In this document: in pieces, positions 1 through 8,874 of the stretch
Position numbering within the stretch: the stretch's first letter is position 1
Layout: each line of letters opens with the position of its first letter
Origin: Mycobacterium bourgelatii
GTDB lineage: Bacteria; Actinomycetota; Actinomycetes; Mycobacteriales; Mycobacteriaceae
Assembly (NCBI RefSeq): GCF_010723575.1
Contig: NZ_BLKZ01000001.1
Span: 3,038,001 to 3,102,000 of the forward strand
Direction: 5' to 3'
DNA length: 64,000 bases
The notes under the pieces: model-generated
What the model was told of the DNA's origin: nothing
Seen by the model: only the letters and a program-made list of their open reading frames with translations
Database searches by the model: none
Made by a program: the position numbers and the translations under genes

Positions 1-1568
1 CTGGGGTGAAGGTGGCTGTCATCGACACCGGTGTGACGCCGCACCCGCGGTTGCCGCACCTCATTCCCGGCGGCGACTACGTAATGGCCGGCGGTGACGG
101 ATTCTCGGACTGCGACGTCCACGGCACGCTGGTGGCGTCGATGATCGCCGCGGCTCCGGCCAACGGCGCGACGGCGCCACCGGTGGCACCGCGCAGACCG
201 GTGACCATTCCCACCACCGAGAAGCCACCACCACCGCAGACGGTGACGTTGTCTCCGGTCCCGGCGCCCACTGTGACGGTGATCCCGGTGCCGGCGGAGC
301 CGCCCGGCGAGGGAGGGGCCCCACCCGGACCCCCGCCCGGACCGCCCGGCATCCCGCCTCCACCGGGCGGGCAGGCCCCCTCGGGCAACCGAGGCGGCGG
401 CACGGTGACCATCCCGCGCTACACCGGTGGCGGTCGGGTGGCCCCGGTCGACCACCCGCGTCCTCTTGCGCCGACGACTACGTCGCCGTCGCCGTCGACG
501 ACGGGTAGCTCTGCGCCTTCGGGCACCACCAGCCCGACGTCGCCGCCCTCGAGTTCTCCGGCGCCTCCTCCGCCGCCCCCGGTGGCCAGTCCGGCCGAGC
601 CGCCGGCCGATGCGTTCGTCGGCATCGCACCGGACGTCGAGGTGATCTCGATCCGTCAGTCAAGTCAGGCGTTCGGGCTCAAGGACCCCTACACCGGCGA
701 CGAGGACCCGCAAACGCAGGCCAAGATCGACAACGTCCAGACAATGGCCCGTGCCATCGTGCACGCTGCCAACATGGGGGCGTCGATCATCAACATCTCC
801 GACGTGACCTGCATGAGCGCGCGCAATCCCATCGATCAACGCGCGTTGGGTGCCGCGGTTCGCTATGCGGCAGTGGAGAAGAACGCGCTGATCGTTGCGG
901 CCGCGGGGGACAGCAGCAAGAAGGACTGCAAGCAAAATACGATTTATGACCCGCTGCAGCCCGACGATCCCCGCGCCTGGGCGTCTGTGACGACGGTGGT
1001 GACACCGGACTGGTTCCACGAATATGTGCTCAGCGTGGGTGCCGTGGATTCCAAGGGGCAGGCGCTCAGCAACATGAGCATCGCCGGCCCGTGGGTCTCG
1101 ATTTCCGCACCGGGCACCGACGTGGTCGGGCTGTCGCCGCGTGACGACGGCCTGATCAATGCGATCGACGGTCCGGACAACACGTTGCTGGTTCCGGCTG
1201 GTACCAGCTTCTCGGCTGCAATCGTTTCCGGGGTAGCTGCCCTGGTGCGAGCGAAATACCCGGAGTTGTCGTCGTACCAAATCCGAAATCGGTTGATCCA
1301 CACGGCCAGGCCGCCCGCGCGTGGCGTGGACAACCAACTCGGCTACGGTGTGATCGACCCGGTGGCAGCATTGACATGGGATGTTCCCGACGGCCCCGCG
1401 CAACCTCCCAGGCAGCTATCGGCACCGCTGGCGTTGCCGCCGGATCCCGCTCCGCGTGACATGGTCCCGGTGTGGGTGGCTGCCGGGGGTCTGACAGGGG
1501 CACTACTGATAGGTGGCGCAGTGTTCGGTACAGCAACATTGATGCGACGATCGCGGAAGCAACGATGA
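1..1568 (+). CDS. mycP5: MycP5 mycosin, subtilisin-like serine protease of ESX-5 (5' end cut by window)
   Basis: Membrane-anchored subtilase of the ESX-5 type VII secretion system; family members sit on the periplasmic face and stabilise the secretion complex. The reading frame is open to the window edge, so the signal peptide and first residues lie upstream. Numbering from the GTG at position 6, the catalytic triad is Asp7 (VIDTG), His39 (DVHGT) and Ser401 (GTSFSA; Ala where many subtilases have Pro). Between His39 and the rest of the protease fold is a very Pro/Thr/Ser-rich insert, about residues 55-205, as in MycP5 proteins. A hydrophobic segment near residues 485-510 followed by RRSRKQR is the C-terminal membrane anchor. 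The stop overlaps the eccE5 start (ATGA). Confidence 0.95.
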   Translation, partial: GVKVAVIDTGVTPHPRLPHLIPGGDYVMAGGDGFSDCDVHGTLVASMIAAAPANGATAPPVAPRRPVTIPTTEKPPPPQTVTLSPVPAPTVTVIPVPAEPPGEGGAPPGPPPGPPGIPPPPGGQAPSGNRGGGTVTIPRYTGGGRVAPVDHPRPLAPTTTSPSPSTTGSSAPSGTTSPTSPPSSSPAPPPPPPVASPAEPPADAFVGIAPDVEVISIRQSSQAFGLKDPYTGDEDPQTQAKIDNVQTMARAIVHAANMGASIINISDVTCMSARNPIDQRALGAAVRYAAVEKNALIVAAAGDSSKKDCKQNTIYDPLQPDDPRAWASVTTVVTPDWFHEYVLSVGAVDSKGQALSNMSIAGPWVSISAPGTDVVGLSPRDDGLINAIDGPDNTLLVPAGTSFSAAIVSGVAALVRAKYPELSSYQIRNRLIHTARPPARGVDNQLGYGVIDPVAALTWDVPDGPAQPPRQLSAPLALPPDPAPRDMVPVWVAAGGLTGALLIGGAVFGTATLMRRSRKQR

Positions 1569-2776
1569 AGGCTCAGCGCAGATTTGGACTGGCGTTGTCG
1601 TGGGCGCGGCTCACGGCCGTGTTCTTGGTGGATGTGCTCATTCTGGTTATCGCCAGCCACCTCCCGGAGTCGTGGCAAGGCGAGAACCGCATCGCGTGGT
1701 GGGTAGGTGTCGGCATCGCCGTGCTGGTCACGTTGCTGTCGGTCGTCACCTACCACGGCATCACCGTGACCTCTGGCCTCGCGTCCTGGCTTTGGGATTG
1801 GTCCGCTGACCCGGGCACTGCCCTGGGCGCAGGGTGCACGCCGGCGGTCGACCACAAGCGCAAGTTCGGGCGCGACAACATCGGCGTGCGCGAATACCGT
1901 GGCCAGCTGGTTTCGGTCATCGAGGTGGACGGTGGCGAGGGCGACCCGACGGGTAGGCATCGCCACTGGACGCCGGCGACGGCCGGGGTGCCGTTGACGG
2001 CGGTGGCAGATGGCCTCCGTCAGTTCGACATCCACCTGGACGGCATCGACATCGTGTCCGTCCAGCTGCACGGCAGCGTCGATGCGGCCAAGGCCTCGGC
2101 CTCGCTCGGTGAGTGGGGACCGGAGGAGTGGGACCGGGTGGGCGGCCAGGGCGTTGCCAACCGGCGCCGCACCTGGGTGGTGTTGCGAATGAACCCGCAG
2201 CGCAACCTGGAGGCGGTGGTGTGCCGCGACTCGCTGGCGGCGACGCTGGTGGCAGCAACCGAGCGGATGGTCCAAGACCTCGACGGGCAGAGCTGCGCGG
2301 CGCGGCCGTTGACCGCCGACGAGTTGGCCGAGGTCGACAGCGCGGTGCTGGCCGACCTGGAGCCGACCTGGAGCCGTCCCGGCTGGCGCCACCTCAAGCA
2401 CTTCAACGGCTTCGCCACGAGTTTCTGGGTGTCACCGAACGACATCGGTCCTGAGATGCTGAATCAGGTGTGGCTTGCGGACCATCCAGAGGTGGGCGCT
2501 ACGGTGCTTACCGTGAGGTTGACGACGCAGTCAGGACGGCCACAGGTGTCTGCATGGGTTCGCTATCACAGCGATTCCCGTTTGCCCAAGGAAATTGCGG
2601 CCGGGCTCAACCGGCTCACGGGTCGCCAGCTGGCCGCGGTGCGTGCCAGCCTCCCGGCACCCTCGACGCGGCCACAGCTGGTCCTTCCCAGCCGCGACCT
2701 GCGCGACCACGATGAGCTCGTGTTGCCCGTGGGCAGCGAGCCGGAGCACGCAACGAGCTCACCAACAACCCAATGA
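1565..2776 (+). CDS. eccE5: EccE5, ESX-5 membrane component
   Basis: Component of the ESX-5 inner-membrane complex, which exports PE and PPE proteins. The 403-residue product has two N-terminal membrane segments (about residues 10-30 and 38-58) and a large soluble remainder, the standard EccE layout. The ATG at 1565 is chosen because it overlaps the mycP5 stop in an ATGA junction and leads straight into the first membrane segment; an in-frame extension upstream would lie inside mycP5. The 3' end overlaps eccA5 by another ATGA, so the three genes look translationally coupled. Length is close to that remembered for M. tuberculosis Rv1797 (about 406 residues). Confidence 0.94.
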   Translation: MKAQRRFGLALSWARLTAVFLVDVLILVIASHLPESWQGENRIAWWVGVGIAVLVTLLSVVTYHGITVTSGLASWLWDWSADPGTALGAGCTPAVDHKRKFGRDNIGVREYRGQLVSVIEVDGGEGDPTGRHRHWTPATAGVPLTAVADGLRQFDIHLDGIDIVSVQLHGSVDAAKASASLGEWGPEEWDRVGGQGVANRRRTWVVLRMNPQRNLEAVVCRDSLAATLVAATERMVQDLDGQSCAARPLTADELAEVDSAVLADLEPTWSRPGWRHLKHFNGFATSFWVSPNDIGPEMLNQVWLADHPEVGATVLTVRLTTQSGRPQVSAWVRYHSDSRLPKEIAAGLNRLTGRQLAAVRASLPAPSTRPQLVLPSRDLRDHDELVLPVGSEPEHATSSPTTQ

Positions 2777-4605
2777 CACGCGCGCAGTCTGCTGCCGAAG
2801 ACGCCCGCAACGCGATGGTCGCCGGTCTGCTGGCGTCTGGGATCTCGGTCAATGGGCTGCAGCCCAGTCACAATCCGCAGGTCGCTGCCCAGATGTTCGC
2901 GACGGCGACCACGCGCGATCCCGGAATGTGCGATGCCTGGTTGGCTCGGATACTTGCGGGCGATCAGAGCATCGAAGTGTTGGCCGGCGCATGGGCCGCG
3001 GTGCGTACCTTCGGCTGGGAAACCCGCCGCCTCGGTGTGACCGATCTGCAGTTCCGGCCCGAGGTTTCCGACGGCTTGTTCCTCCGGCTGGCGGTTACCA
3101 GTGTTGATTCGCTCGCTTGCGCATACGCAGCGGTCCTGGCCGAAGCCAAGCGCTACGCGGAAGCGGCCGAATTGCTGGATAAGACAGACCCGCGCCATCC
3201 GTTCGACGCGGAGCTGGTCCGGTATGTGCGGGGGGTTCTCTACTTCCGCACGAAACGCTGGCCGGATGTGCTGAATCAGTTCCCCGAAGCGACCACCTGG
3301 CGTCACCCCGAGCTCAAGGCGGCGGGTGCGGCCATGGCGACCACGGCGCTGGCGTCCCTCGGGGTCTTCGAGGAGGCCTACCGGCGCGGGCAGGAGGCGA
3401 TCGAAGGGGACCGGGTACCCGGCGCGGCGAACATCGCCCTCTACACGCAGGGCATGTGCCTGCGCCACGTTGGGCGCGAGGAAGAAGCGGTCGAATTGCT
3501 GCGTCGCGTCTATTCGCGCGACGCGAAGTTCACCCCGGCGCGAGAAGCGCTGGACAACCCGAACTTCCGGCTGGTGGTCACCGACCCGGAGACCATTGAG
3601 GCGCGGACCGACCCGTGGGACCCGGACAGCGCACCCACCCGCGCGCAGACGGAAGCGGCCCGCCACGCCGAGATGGCGGCCAAGTACCTGGCCGAAGGCG
3701 ATGCCGAGCTCAACGCGATGCTCGGCATGGAGCGGGCCAAGAAGGAAATCAAACTCATCAAGGCGACGACCAAGGTGAACCTGGCCCGAGCCAAGATGGG
3801 CCTGCCTGTTCCGGTGACGTCGCGCCACACTCTGCTGCTCGGACCGCCTGGCACCGGCAAGACGTCGGTCGCGAGGGCCTTCACCAAGCAGCTGTGCGGG
3901 CTCACCGTATTGCGTAAGCCGCAGGTGGTGGAGACCAGCCGAACCAAGCTCTTGGGCCGGTACATGGCCGACGCGGAGAAGAACACCGAGGAGATGCTCG
4001 AAGGCGCACTCGGCGGTGCGGTTTTCTTCGACGAGATGCACACCCTGCACGAGAAGGGTTACTCGCAGGGCGACCCGTACGGTAACGCGATCATCAACAC
4101 GCTGCTGCTGTACATGGAGAACCATCGTGACGAACTCGTCGTGTTCGGCGCGGGCTACGCCAAAGCGATGGAAAAGATGCTCGAGGTGAACCAGGGTCTG
4201 CGACGGCGCTTTTCAACGGTGATCGAGTTTTTCAGCTACACGCCGGATGAGTTGATCGCGCTGACGCTGTTGATGAGCAAGGAAAACGAGGACATCCTCA
4301 CCGAGGAAACCGCGCAAATCTTGTTGCCGTCCTACACGAAGTTCTACAACGACGAGACCTACTCCGAAGACGGGGACCTGATCCGCGGTATCGACGTGCT
4401 CGGTAATGCCGGGTTCGTGCGCAACGTGGTGGAGAAGGCCCGCGACCACCGCAGCTTCCGTCTTGACGACGACATCCTCGACGAGGTGCTGGCCAGCGAC
4501 ACCGTCGAGTTCACCGAGGCTCAACTGCGTCGGTTCAAGGAGCTGACTCGCGAAGACCTCGCCGAGGGTCTGCGCGCCGCCGTTGCGGACGTGAAGGCAA
4601 CGTAA
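2773..4605 (+). CDS. eccA5: EccA5, AAA+ ATPase of ESX-5
   Basis: Cytosolic AAA+ (CbxX/CfqX type) ATPase thought to act with EspG5 on PE/PPE substrates before export. The 610-residue protein has a TPR-like helical N-terminal half (about residues 1-280) and a C-terminal AAA+ domain. Walker A is GPPGTGKT at residues 357-364; Walker B is VFFDE at 417-421. Length equals that remembered for Rv1798. It starts in an ATGA overlap with eccE5 and is the last gene of the ESX-5 block here, directly upstream of the PE/PPE cluster whose products are likely ESX-5 cargo (inference). Confidence 0.95.
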   Translation: MTRAQSAAEDARNAMVAGLLASGISVNGLQPSHNPQVAAQMFATATTRDPGMCDAWLARILAGDQSIEVLAGAWAAVRTFGWETRRLGVTDLQFRPEVSDGLFLRLAVTSVDSLACAYAAVLAEAKRYAEAAELLDKTDPRHPFDAELVRYVRGVLYFRTKRWPDVLNQFPEATTWRHPELKAAGAAMATTALASLGVFEEAYRRGQEAIEGDRVPGAANIALYTQGMCLRHVGREEEAVELLRRVYSRDAKFTPAREALDNPNFRLVVTDPETIEARTDPWDPDSAPTRAQTEAARHAEMAAKYLAEGDAELNAMLGMERAKKEIKLIKATTKVNLARAKMGLPVPVTSRHTLLLGPPGTGKTSVARAFTKQLCGLTVLRKPQVVETSRTKLLGRYMADAEKNTEEMLEGALGGAVFFDEMHTLHEKGYSQGDPYGNAIINTLLLYMENHRDELVVFGAGYAKAMEKMLEVNQGLRRRFSTVIEFFSYTPDELIALTLLMSKENEDILTEETAQILLPSYTKFYNDETYSEDGDLIRGIDVLGNAGFVRNVVEKARDHRSFRLDDDILDEVLASDTVEFTEAQLRRFKELTREDLAEGLRAAVADVKAT

Positions 4606-5245
4606 GCGGTCCGTCCAGCTGGGACGCCCGCCAGCCGCCGGCTAGCTGTGTCGGCAGTGACCGAATCCTCTGTAGTTGAGGAACTTTCGTGTCCAATGAC
4701 CGCCAGTGGCGGCCGACACGGGGGTAGGGAAGTTGACGCCGGTCGTATCGAGTGCCACTATGGCCTCTGCATGCACCTCGCTAGGTGAGGCGTCTGCACG
4801 GACATAGGCCACTGACCTCGAACGTCGAAAGACGCCCAGGGTCAGGACAGCTCTTCCCGGCTTAAGGGTTGAGCCCAAGTGGCTTCCGGCCATACCGGAT
4901 ACGCCGTGTGGTGCCAAAGCTCTGACGAGAGGGGTGCCGCACCTGGTGTTTCTGCCGGGTCCTCATCCCTTTGTGCTGCGCGTACCGTGGCATCCCCGTG
5001 TGCCCAGGCCCTGAGGAGGTGAGAGCGAAATGAGTACCGACGATAGTCCGTATCCCAAATCGACGATCATTTCGTTCCGATCCGGCCTCGGCGCCGTCTT
5101 CGCAATCTAAAGCGACTTAACGCAATTCGCTGATCCGCGCGCTCGCTGTAGCGAGGCCTCGTAGCTCGCGTGCGCGAAAACGCCTTAGATCCAGCGACAT
5201 TGGCCCGAGCTCGGTCTTCCATGTCATTCATCAGGGGGAAGTCCG
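4606..5245. other. Intergenic region after eccA5; no convincing gene
   Basis: In M. tuberculosis, as I remember it, a lipoprotein gene (lppT) follows eccA5; nothing like a lipobox protein is visible here. A 91-codon open frame on the minus strand (4642-4917) shows no recognisable domain and is probably chance. The only candidate worth noting is a 26-codon frame at 5030-5110 with a good ribosome binding site, listed separately. The stretch upstream of 5246 presumably carries the promoter of the PE/PPE31-like pair. Confidence 0.5.
5030..5110 (+). CDS. Possible 26-residue small protein or leader peptide
   Basis: ATG at 5030 is preceded by a strong Shine-Dalgarno-like GAGGAGG (5013-5019) at a usable distance and reads 26 codons to TAA. 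The peptide starts MSTDDSPYPK and resembles nothing I recognise. It could be a genuine small ORF, a leader for the PE gene 135 bases downstream, or the broken start of a lost gene. Only the ribosome binding site argues for translation. Confidence 0.25.
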   Translation: MSTDDSPYPKSTIISFRSGLGAVFAI

Positions 5246-5545
5246 ATGTCATACGTAAGCACGCATCCAGCAGCCTTGGCGCTGGCCGCCGGTCAACTGC
5301 ACAGCGTCGGGTCGGCCATGGCCGCGCAGAACGCCGCGGCCGCTCCGCTGACGACGGGCCTGGCACCAGCTGCCACCGATGCGGTATCGACCTTGACCGC
5401 AACACAATTCAGTGCACAAGCCGCGCTGTACCAGGCGGTGACCGCCCAAGCGGCGGCGATCCACGAGATGTTCGTCGCCACACTCGACGCGGCCGCTGGC
5501 TCGTATGCCACCACCGAAGCCGCCAACGCCATCACGACCAGGTAA
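5246..5545 (+). CDS. PE20: PE family protein, PE20-like
   Basis: A 99-residue protein consisting of the PE domain only: two long Ala-rich helices that pair with a PPE partner. It has the PE19/PE20 type N-terminus (MSYVSTHPAALALAAGQL) and a YxxxE-type secretion signal near the C-terminus (SYATTEAAN, about residues 86-94). ATG at 5246 is preceded by AGGGGGAAG. It lies 15 bases upstream of a PPE gene, the usual PE/PPE operon pairing. The symbol is given by position and its PPE31-like partner; other short PE proteins are close in sequence, so exact orthology is not certain. Confidence 0.85.
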   Translation: MSYVSTHPAALALAAGQLHSVGSAMAAQNAAAAPLTTGLAPAATDAVSTLTATQFSAQAALYQAVTAQAAAIHEMFVATLDAAAGSYATTEAANAITTR

Positions 5546-5560
5546 GCGAGGGAGCCAATC

Positions 5561-6796
5561 ATGACCATCGCACTGGACTTTGCCGCGCTGCCGCCCGCGG
5601 TCAACTCCGCACGCATGTATTCGGGAGCCGGGTCGGCTCCGATGCTGGCCGCCGCCTCCGCTTGGAAGGGCCTGGCCGCCGAATTGCGCTCCACCGCATT
5701 GTCTTACGAATCAGTCCTGTCGGCGCTTGCCAGTGAACAATGGCACGGCCCGGCGGCTGCCTCGATGGCGGCCGCGGCGGCGCCCTACATCGCGTGGATG
5801 AACGCCACGGCCGCCCAGGCCGAGCAGACCGCCATGCAGGCTGAGGCCGCCGCGGGCGCGTACGAGGCGGCTTTCGCGGCGACCGTTCCGCCACCACTGA
5901 TCGTGGCCAATCGCGCCCAATTGGCGGCTCTGATCGCCACCAACATCCTGGGCCAAAACACCCCGGCCATCGCGGCGACGGAGGCCGAATACTGCGAGAT
6001 GTGGGCGCAAGACGCTGCAGCCATGTACGCCTATGCCGGTTCGTCAGCCGCGGCTACGGAGTTGAGCCCGTTCGAACAGCCGCGAGAGATGACGACAGGC
6101 GGCGGTTTGGTGGCCCAGGCGGCCGCGGTGGTCCAGGCCACCGGCAGTGCCGCCGCCAGCCAGCAGGGCACCCTGTCGGAGTTGATGTCTGCGGTTCCCG
6201 CTGCGCTGCAGGGTCTCTCGGGGTCCGGTGGCGCGAACTCGTTGCCGGACATCGCGAATCTGCTGCTGACGGGATCGGGCCCGTCGTGGTTGTCCGGTTT
6301 CTGGGCTCAGTGGGGACCCAACGCGAACATCTGGAACACCATCACTTCGACCGGGACTCTGACGCCGGGTGCGACGGTTGGGACCCTGTCGAGTTTGTTC
6401 GGGACGTCCGCGATAGGTGGCGTGGCTGAGGCCGCCGAAGCGACGCTTCCAGGCGGGCTTGGTACCGCCGCGGGCAGCCAGTTGGGCGGTGTCAGCAGCG
6501 CTGCGGCGAGCCAGTTGGGCCCCGCAGGCGGCCTCGGCGCCGTCGTCGCTGGAACAGGTAACGCGGGCAGTGTCGGCAAGTTGGCCGTGCCGCCGAGCTG
6601 GACGGCGGCCGCGCCGCTGGCCAGCCCTCATGCCGCAGTGTTGGGCGGCACACCGATGGTTGCGCCGCCGCCGGCGGGGACCCCCGGCATGCCGAGCGTA
6701 CCGCTGGGCAATGTAGCCGCCGAACCCTTCGGCCGCGCGGTTCCGCAGTACGGGTTCCGTCCCCTCGTCGTCGCACGACCGCCCGCCGCAGGATAG
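5561..6796 (+). CDS. PPE31: PPE family protein, PPE31-like (SVP subfamily)
   Basis: 411-residue PPE protein, probably exported by ESX-5 as a heterodimer with the PE protein just upstream. The N-terminal PPE domain (about 180 residues) has the PPxxNSxRMY signature, a WHGPAA turn of the WxG type and the QNTPAIAATEAEY helix. The SVP-subfamily motif reads GKLAVPPSW near residue 345. The C-terminus ends with PQYGFRPLVVARPPAAG, the ending I remember in PPE31 and related proteins. ATG at 5561 follows GAGGGAG. It forms an operon with the PE gene. Confidence 0.9.
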   Translation: MTIALDFAALPPAVNSARMYSGAGSAPMLAAASAWKGLAAELRSTALSYESVLSALASEQWHGPAAASMAAAAAPYIAWMNATAAQAEQTAMQAEAAAGAYEAAFAATVPPPLIVANRAQLAALIATNILGQNTPAIAATEAEYCEMWAQDAAAMYAYAGSSAAATELSPFEQPREMTTGGGLVAQAAAVVQATGSAAASQQGTLSELMSAVPAALQGLSGSGGANSLPDIANLLLTGSGPSWLSGFWAQWGPNANIWNTITSTGTLTPGATVGTLSSLFGTSAIGGVAEAAEATLPGGLGTAAGSQLGGVSSAAASQLGPAGGLGAVVAGTGNAGSVGKLAVPPSWTAAAPLASPHAAVLGGTPMVAPPPAGTPGMPSVPLGNVAAEPFGRAVPQYGFRPLVVARPPAAG

Positions 6797-7520
6797 CGGA
6801 ACCGGTCCGCCCAGAATCTCTTTCAGCAAGCTCCCAGTTACTGGGCAGGCGCACGACAGCGGATTCGGCCCGCCGTCTTCTAACGTTTTAGTTAGTTGTT
6901 GCTGAGGTTAGGAGATTCCCACGATGAGGGTCAGCACCCGCCGCGGCGAGGCCGGTCCCCTCGACGCCCGTGTGCTGCCGCTCGCGCCTCGGTTTGCGTT
7001 CGCCGACTCCTCGTGAGTGACGCGTGCGTGTGACGAGGCACGCTTGTGACGTATTTTTGGTATTTAGACCCCAATTGGCATTTTAAGAATTACTCATGAC
7101 GCAAGCCTCGCATTCCTATTCTTGATTAGTCACCGAGGCTGGTCATTCAATTTCGAATGCGATTTCACATGGCGCCATATTGCGGTGTGATTGCACCGCT
7201 GTTAAAACAGGCTCTGACCACGCGTTTTGATATTTTTGTCGTTAGCTATCGACGGATCTCACCGGCATCGGCCAAGCACGGAGACTTCTTGTTTACATCG
7301 CCATTACTTACCGGGAACTCCCGCAAAATAATCGTCCCAGAACCTATTAGCAGATCAGACAGGGGGTCTGAAACAGGCAACAGCCCGGGGTCATCGAGCC
7401 GGCGCATTACCCCGATATATCTCAATACCAGGTGCATCGAGAAGTTCTATTCCAGCTTTGTCGTCGAAGGTTCCGCAGCGACCCGCCACGACGATCATCG
7501 ACGGATCAAGAGGTACACAG
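6797..7520. other. Long intergenic region with an AT-rich stretch, upstream of a PPE gene
   Basis: About 720 bases without a convincing gene. From about 7041 to 7340 composition drops well below the surrounding high-GC DNA, with runs such as TATTTTTGGTATTTAG and CATTTTAAGAATTACTC, and probably serves as promoter and leader for the PPE gene at 7521. A 30-codon frame at 6924-7016 (MRVSTRRGEAG..., preceded by AGGAG) is seen but resembles nothing known. Longer frames through here lack PPE or other domain similarity and are judged spurious. Confidence 0.5.
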
Positions 7521-8828
7521 ATGGATTACGGAGCGCTGCCGCCCGAAATCAATTCCGGGCGCATGTATACCGGTCCGGGCGCGGGGCCGATGCTTGCCGC
7601 CGCGGCGGCCTGGGACGAGTTGGGCGCCGAATTGCATTCCACCGCAGTGGCTTACGCCTCAGTCATCGAGAGCCTAACGGCCGGAACCTGGTTGGGGCCG
7701 ACATCGATCAGCATGGCGGCCGCCGCGGGACCGTTCGTGTCGTGGCTGTCGGCCACCGCTGCCCGCGCCGATCAGGCAGCGGCACAGGCGAATACGGCGG
7801 CCGCCGCATACGAGGCGGCGTTCATGGCTACCGTTCCACCGCCGATCATCGAGGCCAATCGCGCGCTGCTGCTAACGCTGATCGCCACCAACATTTTCGG
7901 CCAGAACACCCCCGCGATCGCGGCGACGGAGGCCGAGTACATGGAGATGTGGGCGCAGGACGCCACGGCGATGTACGTGTATGCGGGATCGTCGGCCGCC
8001 GCGTCGCAGCTGACGCCGTTTACCGAGCCGCCCCAGACCACGAACGCGGCGGGCCAGGCGGCTCAGGCCGCGGCGGTATCGCAGGCTTCGGGCGCCGCCG
8101 TCGGCGCCGAGGTCACGACGCAGCTGCCCCAGTTCATCAACTCGTTGCCCACCGCCTTGCAGGGGTTGGCCAGCACCATCGGGTCGTCGCCGACGACGGG
8201 ATCGACCTCTTTCCTTCCCGGACTTGCGTTGCCGCAACTCGCCAACGCGACACTGCCGTCGGGCTTCGCGGGCGACCTGGCCAACTTCAACGCCATCTTT
8301 TCGACGCTGACCGGCCCGTTCTCCCTGCAGGGCTTCTCGTCCATACCCGGTGGCCCGTTCCTGTCGTTCGGGCAGGTATACGCCTACGCACAGAACGGGC
8401 AGGCGCTGCAATCCTTCTTCACGCCGGCGGCACCCATCAAAGGGACGTTGGCACCGATCGCCGAGGGGGTCGCGGCCAATCTGTCGTCCGCGAACTCGGT
8501 GGGCGGGATCGCGGGGTCCATGGGCCACGCGGCACAGGTGGGCAGCATGTCGGTGCCCCAAGGCTGGACCACCGCGGCCCCGGCCCTGCGCTCGGTCGCC
8601 TCGACATTGACGGCAAATCTGGCGGCAGCGGCTCCGGCAGCCTCATCGGCCGGAGAGGCCGGCATTTTCAGCGAGATGGCGATGTCGGCCCTGGCGGGAA
8701 ATGCGCTCAGCGCCACCGCAGTGGGTTCCGGAAGCAGCGGTGCGGCCGTGAAGGCGCTAGGAGGAGTCGTCGCGGAAGCCGACCCCGCCGCCGCCATGAT
8801 CTTCGTCCTGCCGCCGATGGAGGACTGA
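7521..8828 (+). CDS. PPE family protein, SVP subfamily, first member of duplicated block (copy 1, PPE-A)
   Basis: 435-residue PPE protein starting MDYGALPPEINSGRMY, a PPE32/PPE33-type N-terminus. The ATG at 7521 is preferred over in-frame upstream codons because it gives the canonical PPE start and has AGAGG upstream. It shows WLGPTS in the WxG position, the QNTPAIAATEAEY helix and an SVP motif GSMSVPQGW. The tail is acidic, ending FVLPPMED. Its closest partner in the window is the PPE at 11187: both share the VPQGW form of the motif and an Ile/Val-Pro-Asp tail. It heads the first of two PPE-PPE-DUF732 blocks. Confidence 0.9.
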   Translation: MDYGALPPEINSGRMYTGPGAGPMLAAAAAWDELGAELHSTAVAYASVIESLTAGTWLGPTSISMAAAAGPFVSWLSATAARADQAAAQANTAAAAYEAAFMATVPPPIIEANRALLLTLIATNIFGQNTPAIAATEAEYMEMWAQDATAMYVYAGSSAAASQLTPFTEPPQTTNAAGQAAQAAAVSQASGAAVGAEVTTQLPQFINSLPTALQGLASTIGSSPTTGSTSFLPGLALPQLANATLPSGFAGDLANFNAIFSTLTGPFSLQGFSSIPGGPFLSFGQVYAYAQNGQALQSFFTPAAPIKGTLAPIAEGVAANLSSANSVGGIAGSMGHAAQVGSMSVPQGWTTAAPALRSVASTLTANLAAAAPAASSAGEAGIFSEMAMSALAGNALSATAVGSGSSGAAVKALGGVVAEADPAAAMIFVLPPMED

Positions 8829-8874
8829 CCGTGCTGACCACTAAGACGCGCACTCCGGCAGGGGGTAGATAGGG

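Noticed and set aside
4642..4917. 91-codon open frame on the minus strand after eccA5
   Set aside because: No recognisable domain and no clear ribosome binding site; long chance frames are common in high-GC DNA.
6796..6816. GCGGAACCGG plus CAGAAT repeated at 11041
   Set aside because: A short match only; could be chance, so not claimed as a repeat family.
7157..8872. 571-codon frame overlapping the PPE gene at 7521
   Set aside because: Arg/Gly-rich composition typical of an out-of-frame PPE reading; the PPE frame has the conserved start and motifs.
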